In this document: one piece after another, positions 9,327-16,633 of the stretch
How the letters are laid out: every line of letters begins with the position of its first letter
How positions within the stretch are numbered: position 1 is the first letter of the stretch
Origin: Spirosoma radiotolerans
GTDB lineage: Bacteria > Bacteroidota > Bacteroidia > Cytophagales > Spirosomataceae
DNA: 64,000 bases
Assembly (NCBI RefSeq): GCF_000974425.1
Contig: NZ_CP010429.1
Span: forward strand, 6,965,353 to 7,029,352
Direction of reading: 5' to 3'
Position numbers and translations under genes: made by a program
Notes under the pieces: model-generated
Seen by the model: the letters and a program-made list of their open reading frames with translations, nothing else
Told to the model about the DNA's origin: nothing
The model's database searches: none

Positions 9327-12300
9327 ATGAAACGATTTGTGGCTGCCTTCCTGGTCTGGTCTCTTCTTTCTCAGCCAGCCCAAGCCCAAACCAGTAAAGT
9401 ACCCTTCAAACATATAACTACCGAGGAGGGATTATCCCAAAGTAATGTAACCTGTATTCTCCAGGATCAGCAAGGGTTTATGTGGTTTGGAACCCAGGAT
9501 GGCCTTAACAAATATGATGGATACTCCTTTACCGTGTACCAGAGCGATCCTCTGCAGCCGAACAGCCTAAGCGATAATTTTGTCGTGTCGCTTTTTGAGG
9601 ACAGTAGAGGACATTTGTGGGTCGGCACCGACGACGGGGGACTATGCCGGTTTGATAAGCAGACCGGGGGATTTACTAGGTTTAACAGTTCCCAAACCGA
9701 TGCCCGAAGTCTCAGCAGCAATCACGTCATCGCTATTACTGAAGATCACCAGGGTAATCTATGGATCGCTACCGAGAACGGACTCAATCAGTTTAACCCT
9801 ACCCGCGGGACGTTCATTCGTTACCAACATCAAGTCAATGACCCGGGTAGCTTAAGTAATAATCTGCTTCAGGATGTAGTGGTAGACCGTCAGGGGCAAC
9901 TTTGGGTAGCCACCTTTGGGGGAGGATTAGACCGGTTTGATCCCGTAACGGGTAGATTTCATCACTATAAAAATCGTCTAGCTGATAAAACGTCTATAAG
10001 CCATAATCAAATAAAAAAGCTGCTTGAAGATTCTCAGGGGCGGCTTTGGGTGGCTACCCGAGGTGGGGGATTAAACCTGTTGAATCGGGATCAAAAGTCG
10101 TTTACCCATTTTCGGCACAATTCGGCGGTGGCCAGTTCGGTCGCCGATGATGATGTCAATACACTAGCGGAAGATAGGCATGGGAATTTATGGATCGGTA
10201 CCGAAAACGAAGGCATCAGCGTACTGGATAAAAGCCGGACGTCTTTCAGCCAGTACCCCTACCAGGAGAATGATCCAGATGGACTCAATAATGGCTCTAT
10301 TTATGCCCTTTGCCAGGATCGGAGCGGTAACATGTGGATTGGAACCTACAGCGGAGGAATTAACTTGTTTGATCACCAGTCGGCCAAATTCACCCGCTAT
10401 CAAAAAGAACTTAATCAGACAAACAGCCTTACTAATCCCAATGTGATGGCGGTCTTGGAAGACCATCAGGGCAACTTATGGATCGGGACGGATGGGGGCG
10501 GGGTGAATGTCCTGCTTAAATCGAGTAAACGTTATGTCCACTACCAGCATTCTCCCGCCGATCCAAGGAGTGTGGGCAGTAACTTTATAATGAGCCTCTA
10601 CCAGGATAGCGATGGGGATATTTGGATTGGCAGTTACAAAGGGGGGCTGAGCCTATGGCGAAAAAAGTCCGGTGACTTCATCAACTTTACCCAACGTGAT
10701 GATGCCAAAGGACTCATTCATGAATCCGTTACGACCATTGTAGAAGGGCAAAAAGGGACGATTTGGCTAGGATACATGGGGGGTGGCCTTAGTTGTTATA
10801 CTAAAAAAAACGGCATTTTTGCTCATTATCGGCCTGATCCAACTCATTCCGGCCACCTTACACAAGGGTATGTAAGTACGCTGTGTTATGACCACAATCA
10901 TAATTTATGGATTGGTACAGAAGGAGACGGGTTGAATGTACTCAATACCCGCAACGGCACGTTCCGCTCTTATCGTCACAATCGGGCAGTTCCAGGCAGT
11001 TTAAACCATAATTTAGTAATCAGCCTTTACGAAGATGCCCAGCACCAGGTTTGGGTCGGCACTTACGGTGGGCTAAACCGATTTGAGCCCCAGACTCAAT
11101 CTTTCGTCTCGTATACCGAAAAGCAGGGTTTGGCCAATAAAGTAATTCAAAGTATGCGAAGTGACGCCCGAGGAAACCTTTGGATAAGCACTAATAAAGG
11201 CCTATCGGTGCTCAATTCTAAAACCAAATTATTCCGGAATTTTGGGGCCGAGGACGGGCTACAGAAAGGGGCGTTCAACCGGATGTCGGTTTTTAAAGGA
11301 CACTTGGGTAACTTATTTTTTGGCGGCATTAACGGTCTGACGAGCTTTTATCCTGATCGTATGCGTGATAACTCATTTATTCCACCCGTGGTCATTACTA
11401 AGCTTCGTGTTTTCAATAAACCGGTTTTGCTTCGATCCAATCAAATTACCCTCGACTATGACCAATCAACGCTAAGCTTTGAGTTTGCGGCTTTAAATTA
11501 CTCAATACCCAAGAAGAATCAGTACGTTCATAAACTGGAGGGATTCGATCAAGACTGGACTCCAAAAAGCTATACTAGGGCAGCAACTTACACGAATCTG
11601 GGGCCCGGCACCTATACCTTTCGGGTGAATGCGTCTAATAATGATGGGATCTGGAATAAACGGGGAACGACTTTTCGGATAATCATTCACCCCCCTTTCT
11701 GGCAACTCTGGTGGTTCAAAAGTTTGGTTACCTTATTACTGGTCGGAAGTCTTTATCTGGTGTATCGCCTGCGGGTTAAGCATCTCCAGGCGCAGCAGGC
11801 CACCCTGCAAGACCAGGTACGGTTGCGAACCAGCCAGGTACTTCAACAAAAAAAGGAACTACAGGATCAGGCGCTTCACATGCAGTTACTACAGGCCAAA
11901 GTAGAGCAGCAGGCGGCTCAACAGCAGCTTCAGGAGAGTGAGCAGCGGTTCCGGGAAATTGCCGAAAACGTCGATGAGGTTTTCTGGATTCACTCGGCTG
12001 ATCCCTTCGAGTTGATTTATATCAACCCAGCTTGCGAGCGCGTATGGAACACTACGTTTGAGCAATTACGGACAGAGCCCCTTGCCTTTATGGAGAATGT
12101 CCTGCCCGAAGACCGACCCACAGTTTTGTCCTTTATGGAGCAGTATAAGGCTGGTGTAGAAGGGGAAATATATTATCGGCTACAGCCAACAGGCGAGCCG
12201 TTGCGCTGGCTATTGGTTCGCTCCTTTATCATCCGAAATGATGCGGGGGAGGCCCTGCGCCACATTGGCATTGCCAGTGACGTGACGAGTCAGAAAGAAA

Positions 12301-13061
12301 AGGAGTTTGTCCTTCAGCAATCGCTCTTGCGGGAGCAGGAGCTGAACCACCTTAAGTCGCAGTTTGTCTCTACGGCCTCGCACGAGTTCCGCACCCCGCT
12401 GACGACCATCCAGTCCAGTGCCGAACTGATAAAAATGTATCTGGATATACCGCGTGCCAGTTCCCGGGCCTCCATTGAAAAACATCTGGGTGTCATCGAA
12501 AAACAGATTAATCAGTTTGGTGTACTATTGTCTGATGTACTAACCATCGGCCAGATCGAAGCTGGAAAAGTAACGTTTGCTCCTGATTTTGTGGATGCCA
12601 TTGACCTTTGTGAGGGCTTGGTTCATACTCATTTTAGTAGACGCCCTGATGGACGAAGCGTTCAACTGCTTATTGATGGTACACCCCGCCAGGTCTATCT
12701 GGACGCCAGACTAATGAGTCATGTGCTGACCAATCTGCTGTCGAATGCGTTTAAGTTTTCCATCAATACGCCCCCCATTTTGCGCCTTTTCTTTAAGACC
12801 AATTGCTTGGTGCTTCAGGTGATCGATAGGGGCGTAGGAATTCCGGCTAGCGAGCAGTCTTCGTTGTTTCAGGCTTTCTTTCGGGCTAGTAATACAGCTG
12901 GTATCCAGGGTACGGGCCTGGGGCTGGTCATTGCCCGCCAATTCGTAAACTGCCACGGTGGTCAGTTGGACGTGGAGAGTCAGGAAAACAGGGGAACTAC
13001 CTTCACGGTTACCTTACCGACTGAATTTCCAGAGCAGGTATTTATGGGGTTAATAGAATAA
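9327..13061 (+). CDS. Periplasmic beta-propeller (Reg_prop/Y_Y_Y) sensor histidine kinase
   Basis: A 1244-aa inner-membrane sensor. A signal peptide (cut near AQAQT, residue 20) leads into about a dozen Reg_prop repeats (residues 25-690; typical units are GNLWIGTDGGGVNVL and GHLWVGTDDGGL). These form two predicted seven-bladed propellers. A Y_Y_Y domain follows (about 735-790, GTYTFRVNASNNDGIW), then one membrane helix (about 795-815) and a coiled-coil linker. Next come a PAS domain (about 872-1000), HisKA with H1019 in SHEFRTPL, and HATPase with N1140 and GTGLGLVIARQF. Unlike classical hybrid two-component systems of Bacteroides, it ends after the kinase and has no receiver or AraC domain. 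It must therefore signal through a separate regulator, plausibly the divergent LytTR protein. The periplasmic ligand is unknown; in this family it is often an oligosaccharide. Confidence 0.93.
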   Translation: MKRFVAAFLVWSLLSQPAQAQTSKVPFKHITTEEGLSQSNVTCILQDQQGFMWFGTQDGLNKYDGYSFTVYQSDPLQPNSLSDNFVVSLFEDSRGHLWVGTDDGGLCRFDKQTGGFTRFNSSQTDARSLSSNHVIAITEDHQGNLWIATENGLNQFNPTRGTFIRYQHQVNDPGSLSNNLLQDVVVDRQGQLWVATFGGGLDRFDPVTGRFHHYKNRLADKTSISHNQIKKLLEDSQGRLWVATRGGGLNLLNRDQKSFTHFRHNSAVASSVADDDVNTLAEDRHGNLWIGTENEGISVLDKSRTSFSQYPYQENDPDGLNNGSIYALCQDRSGNMWIGTYSGGINLFDHQSAKFTRYQKELNQTNSLTNPNVMAVLEDHQGNLWIGTDGGGVNVLLKSSKRYVHYQHSPADPRSVGSNFIMSLYQDSDGDIWIGSYKGGLSLWRKKSGDFINFTQRDDAKGLIHESVTTIVEGQKGTIWLGYMGGGLSCYTKKNGIFAHYRPDPTHSGHLTQGYVSTLCYDHNHNLWIGTEGDGLNVLNTRNGTFRSYRHNRAVPGSLNHNLVISLYEDAQHQVWVGTYGGLNRFEPQTQSFVSYTEKQGLANKVIQSMRSDARGNLWISTNKGLSVLNSKTKLFRNFGAEDGLQKGAFNRMSVFKGHLGNLFFGGINGLTSFYPDRMRDNSFIPPVVITKLRVFNKPVLLRSNQITLDYDQSTLSFEFAALNYSIPKKNQYVHKLEGFDQDWTPKSYTRAATYTNLGPGTYTFRVNASNNDGIWNKRGTTFRIIIHPPFWQLWWFKSLVTLLLVGSLYLVYRLRVKHLQAQQATLQDQVRLRTSQVLQQKKELQDQALHMQLLQAKVEQQAAQQQLQESEQRFREIAENVDEVFWIHSADPFELIYINPACERVWNTTFEQLRTEPLAFMENVLPEDRPTVLSFMEQYKAGVEGEIYYRLQPTGEPLRWLLVRSFIIRNDAGEALRHIGIASDVTSQKEKEFVLQQSLLREQELNHLKSQFVSTASHEFRTPLTTIQSSAELIKMYLDIPRASSRASIEKHLGVIEKQINQFGVLLSDVLTIGQIEAGKVTFAPDFVDAIDLCEGLVHTHFSRRPDGRSVQLLIDGTPRQVYLDARLMSHVLTNLLSNAFKFSINTPPILRLFFKTNCLVLQVIDRGVGIPASEQSSLFQAFFRASNTAGIQGTGLGLVIARQFVNCHGGQLDVESQENRGTTFTVTLPTEFPEQVFMGLIE

Positions 13062-13330
13062 TCAATTGCTTTACGGTACGTTGTCTCAACCTGAAAATAT
13101 ATCGACGTTTTTCTGAACGGTAGCTGAGTAGGAGGGATAGGGCTGGAAACGGCTCTTTTTGCATTCAATAAAGCCGTTCAGTATAGTTGTTCATAATTTT
13201 TAAAGGAAACTTGGTTTATTTGGCCGGTTTCGCAAACTCCTTTAACGTGAACAAAGGGGCTAAGAGTCTATCAATACTTTCAACTAACATCTATCCACTT
13301 TTGGCTGACCACGTACACCAAAACACTAAT

Positions 13331-13882
13331 TTACTTCTCTAACTTTTTATTGAGTATGGAAGTCACCTTTTTAAGTACTGATTTGTGATTTTAGCATTTG
13401 TCTGAGTTACTTCAGACTTGTATGTCCTAGCATACGACCTACAATCTCAAAAGGCAAATCATTAGATAAGGTTACAGTTGTGGCAAACGTATGGCGGGCA
13501 GTGGTAGCCTTGTGATTAGCAACGGTCCCTTTTGCAATTTCTTGTGCTGGTAGTTGAGTTAACCTTTCTATGTGCTCTGTGAAGTACTCAATCAGTTGTC
13601 GTTGAGTCTTTGTGGCACCGGTATAAATGTCCCGGATGATTTTGGCAGAGATTGGTTTATCAAGATAGTTGAGCTTATCCCTAATCCGACGGATGTCAGA
13701 AGCTACTGCATCAAGATTAGCATTTTCGGCACTTCCCTTGAGCGCTGACGTACTTCGTCCTAGTTTTCTCTAATTATTGAAAGCCTTGTCAAAATCTCAG
13801 TCTTTTGCCGGTCTACTATGATTCGTAGGTAAATTGTAGATACTCCAGTGGCATTTGGAACTGAGAGGCAGCATTTTATAGA
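13331..13882 (-). pseudogene. Decayed tyrosine recombinase (phage/transposon-type integrase)
   Basis: Pieces of a Bacteroidota integrase can be read in order on the minus strand. An arm-binding N-terminus (NATGVSTIYLRIIVDRQKTE) comes first. A SAM-like core-binding part follows (GSAENANLDAVASDIRRI, then KIIRDIYTGATKTQRQLIEY). The catalytic C-terminus is recognisable from ARHTFATTVTLSNDLPFEIV and GRMLGHTSLK. At least four lesions are visible: a TAG stop at 13760-13762, a frame change just after it, loss of most of the catalytic domain around 13500 (the core-binding part is joined directly to the HTFATT segment), and a frameshift near 13409. The reading frame then resumes and ends at the stop 13331-13333. 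It lies 159 bp from the 3' end of tRNA-Pro and points away from it, as expected for an integrase next to a tRNA attachment site. Confidence 0.8.
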
Positions 13883-13980
13883 GAAGCTATCTGTCAAGTG
13901 GGCTGAAGCATTTGGGCATTAACTGAAACAATCCTGAGACAATTAGCGAAGCAATGCGGAAATATTCGAATGGCTATAAA

Positions 13981-14022
13981 AGCAAAAACCGCTTCAAAAT
14001 ATATTTTGAAGCGGTTTTTGCT
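13981..14022 (-). terminator. Terminator hairpin downstream of tRNA-Pro
   Basis: Perfect 19-base arms with a 4-base loop (TATA at 14000-14003) and an internal T-rich strand form a strong hairpin 18 bp past the 3' end of tRNA-Pro. It most likely ends the tRNA transcript and can work in both directions. Confidence 0.75.
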
Positions 14023-14040
14023 TACTCAAAACCCTAGTTG

Positions 14041-14114
14041 TCGGGAAGGCGGGATTCGAACCCACGACCTCTTGCACCCCATGCAAGCACGCTACCGGAC
14101 TGCGCTACATCCCG
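14041..14114 (-). tRNA. tRNA-Pro (anticodon GGG)
   Basis: The minus strand folds as a tRNA. The acceptor arm is CGGGATG / CTTCCCG with one T-T mismatch and discriminator A. The anticodon stem is CTTGC/GCAAG around the loop ATGGGGT, giving anticodon GGG. The T-arm is GTGGG-TTCGAAT-CCCGC. The C1-G72 pair with A73 is characteristic of bacterial tRNA-Pro. CCA is not encoded. A Bacteroidota-type promoter lies just upstream and a hairpin terminator just downstream. The 3' end faces the decayed integrase, so this gene is a likely old integration site. Confidence 0.93.
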
Positions 14115-14124
14115 AATTGGTCTG

Positions 14125-14154
14125 CAAAGGTAGTGAAGAGTGTAGAATGAACAA
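14125..14154 (-). promoter_or_regulatory. Bacteroidota-type promoter of tRNA-Pro
   Basis: On the minus strand a -7 box TACCTTTG (14125-14132) matches the Bacteroidota consensus TAnnTTTG. A TTG (14152-14154) sits 19 bases upstream, as expected for the -33 element. The predicted transcription start falls a few bases before the mature tRNA 5' end at 14114. Confidence 0.65.
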
Positions 14155-14204
14155 TAAAGAATAACGAAAAATTGTCTGCTTTACGGCTCATTCTACACGC
14201 TTAC

Positions 14205-16610
14205 TTAATTTTTGCCGCTGCCTTGGGTTGCTGGCGGCTGATTAGCTCGCTTCTGTTGCTGCATTGGGTTCGGGCCTTGTGGACCAAATCGCTGCTGTTG
14301 CTTGAACAGTTGGAAGCGGGTAGGCTGTGCCATCCGCGGGAATGCGTTGTTTTCCGTATCGATGTCGGCGATTTCCTGATAAGGGTCAAGAATCCACTGC
14401 GTTACTTTCTTCGGTGTTGCAATCACTTTCTTGATCGACACGTCGTTGAAACGCCAAATTTCGGCCGGGAAGCGGGCTACTGAATCCGTACCGTCTTCAA
14501 ACTGCATCCGAATGATTACAGGCATGGGTAAGCCACCTTTGTTCTTCAGCGACAGGGTGTAAAAATTTGTAGCGGCATTTGCTTCGAGAGTTTTACGCTC
14601 GTCGGCGCTTAAAGTCGCCAGATAATCCTGGTATTTCTTCTTGTCCGCGTCCGTTACTGCATAGGGGTCATAGTTGTTATAAAAGTCTTTCATGGTTGAA
14701 TCCTTTGCAACAACTGTTTCGGCCTGTGTAGCGGCATCCCGCTGCTTGCTGATCGTGCCAGCCCGACGCTTTGCTTCGGCGCGGGCAGCAGCTTTCGTTA
14801 CTTCCGGATTACCTGAATCAACCTGGAACCAATCCACTTCGACCAAATCCTGATCAACGGGCTCAACGCCGTAGAACCAGCCTTTCCAGAACCAATCCAG
14901 ATCGACACCTGACGCATCTTCCAATGTGCGGAAAAAATCAGCTGGTTCGGGAGATTTGAACGCCCACCGGCGAGCATATTCTTTGAAGGCATAATCAAAT
15001 AACTCACGACCCATCACCGTCTCACGCAGGATATTCAGCGCTGTAGCGGGTTTGGCATAGGCATTTGGTCCAAGACCAATCACGTTGTCGGATGAGGTCA
15101 TGATTGGCGACAGAACCGCTTTATCCGACTTCATATAGTCGACAATGTACTGAGGCTCTCCCCGGCGGCTGGGGAAGTTGTAATCCCACTCTTTCTCGGC
15201 TAAATACTGGCAGAATGTGTTTAGGCCTTCGTCCATCCAGGTCCACTGGCGCTCATCAGAATTCACAATCATGGGGAAGAAATTGTGTCCCACTTCGTGA
15301 ATGATAACCCCAATCATACCCGCTTTGGTCTGCTCGGAATAGGTACCATCGGCTTCAGGCCGACCGCCATTGAAGGAAATCATAGGGTATTCCATACCGC
15401 CACCGGCTGTGGCGTGACAGGAAATAGCAACAGGGTAAGGGTATTTGATGGTCCGGTTGCCGTACGATTTCAACGTATGCTCGACAACACGGGTCGAATA
15501 CTGCCCCCATAGTGGGTTGCCTTCCTTTGCGTAATAAGACATCGACCAGATTTTACGCCCATCGCCATACACATCCGTTTGCATGGCATCCCAGATGAAT
15601 CGGCGGCTGCTTGTAAAGGCGAAATCACGCACATTTTTTGCGTCAAATACCCATGTCTTCTTGGCTACTTTATCCGTTGGTTTAGTTTTTAAGGCTTCTT
15701 CCGCTTCGGCCTGCGTAACAATGACAACCGGGTTTTTCGATGTGGCTGCCTGCGCCATGCGCTTTTGCTGGGCAGCCGTCAGAACCTGCTTGTAGTTCTG
15801 GCACTCACCAGTAGCGCCCACAATGTGATCGGCTGGCGCAGTAATGGCTACTTTGTAATTACCGAAGATAAGCGTAAACTCACCCTGGCCCAGAAACTGC
15901 TTATTCTGCCAGCCGTTTACGTCATTATAAGCACACAGACGGGGAAACCAGTGCGCAATGAAGTAGTTATAATTGCCATCTTTAGCAAAATACTCCATGC
16001 CGCTTCGGCCGTAATATTCGGTGATGAAGTAATTCCAGTCAACGTTGAACGAGTAGGTACCGCCCGGCTTGATGGCCGCAGGCAGATCGACCCGCATCAT
16101 GGTTTGATTAATCGTGTACTTAAGCGCCGTACCTGACTTGGCATCTTTTACGGAAACAATCTTGTAGCCGTATTTGTCGGAAGCCTGCTGACTGCTGCGT
16201 TCGCGAACTGAGGTCAGGTTCTGCAACTGAGCGAAACTCATGCCGCTTTCGTTAACGCCCCCCGTCCGGGTTACACTTCCCGTAGAGCCTTTCGCAAATA
16301 GGTTTTGATCGAGTTGAAGCCAGATAAACGGTAGCTCGTCTGTCGAATTATTATGATACGTAACCGTTTCGGTGCCGATGATTTTCTGATTCGCGTCGTC
16401 GAGTTCGACTTTGATGTCGTAGTCGGCACGGTTCTGGAAATAATCTTTACCAGGAGCACCAGAGGCTGTTCGGAAGGTGTTCGGCGTCGGTAGCATCGGG
16501 CCGAGCTGCTCAAAACGGCTGTTCGCGTTTTGGGTAGGGGCCGCTGGTGCCTGCGCCATCAAAGCGGCTGACCAAAGGGTCAGGCCAGCCATTAACAGAA
16601 GTTTTCTCAT
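14205..16610 (-). CDS. Secreted M1-family zinc metallopeptidase
   Basis: An 801-aa protein with an N-terminal signal peptide ending near MAQAP. Zinc ligands of the M1 (gluzincin) family are present as H438-E439-x-x-H442 (HEVGHNFFPM) and E461, 18 residues later (WMDEGLN). The substrate-recognition motif normally written GAMEN appears as GGMEY. The C-terminus is rich in Gln, Asn and Pro. The protein probably acts as an aminopeptidase in the periplasm or outer envelope. It is a tandem paralog of the next gene upstream (16634-19012), 23 bp away on the same strand, sharing long identical stretches such as NDVNGWQNKQFLGQGEFTL. The pair is probably one transcript. Physiological substrate is unknown. 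Confidence 0.92.
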   Translation of the reverse strand: MRKLLLMAGLTLWSAALMAQAPAAPTQNANSRFEQLGPMLPTPNTFRTASGAPGKDYFQNRADYDIKVELDDANQKIIGTETVTYHNNSTDELPFIWLQLDQNLFAKGSTGSVTRTGGVNESGMSFAQLQNLTSVRERSSQQASDKYGYKIVSVKDAKSGTALKYTINQTMMRVDLPAAIKPGGTYSFNVDWNYFITEYYGRSGMEYFAKDGNYNYFIAHWFPRLCAYNDVNGWQNKQFLGQGEFTLIFGNYKVAITAPADHIVGATGECQNYKQVLTAAQQKRMAQAATSKNPVVIVTQAEAEEALKTKPTDKVAKKTWVFDAKNVRDFAFTSSRRFIWDAMQTDVYGDGRKIWSMSYYAKEGNPLWGQYSTRVVEHTLKSYGNRTIKYPYPVAISCHATAGGGMEYPMISFNGGRPEADGTYSEQTKAGMIGVIIHEVGHNFFPMIVNSDERQWTWMDEGLNTFCQYLAEKEWDYNFPSRRGEPQYIVDYMKSDKAVLSPIMTSSDNVIGLGPNAYAKPATALNILRETVMGRELFDYAFKEYARRWAFKSPEPADFFRTLEDASGVDLDWFWKGWFYGVEPVDQDLVEVDWFQVDSGNPEVTKAAARAEAKRRAGTISKQRDAATQAETVVAKDSTMKDFYNNYDPYAVTDADKKKYQDYLATLSADERKTLEANAATNFYTLSLKNKGGLPMPVIIRMQFEDGTDSVARFPAEIWRFNDVSIKKVIATPKKVTQWILDPYQEIADIDTENNAFPRMAQPTRFQLFKQQQRFGPQGPNPMQQQKRANQPPATQGSGKN

Positions 16611-16633
16611 CGTTTATTGGAAGTTAAGATTAG

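Noticed and set aside
13149..13185. Possible terminator after the propeller kinase (AACGGCT...AGCCGTT)
   Set aside because: Arms are only about 7 bases with a long loop, and no T-run follows; too weak to list as a feature.
13970..14164. A 64-codon plus-strand open frame across the tRNA region
   Set aside because: It is the antisense of tRNA-Pro and its terminator; the peptide CREGGIRTHD is a well-known spurious translation of tRNA genes.
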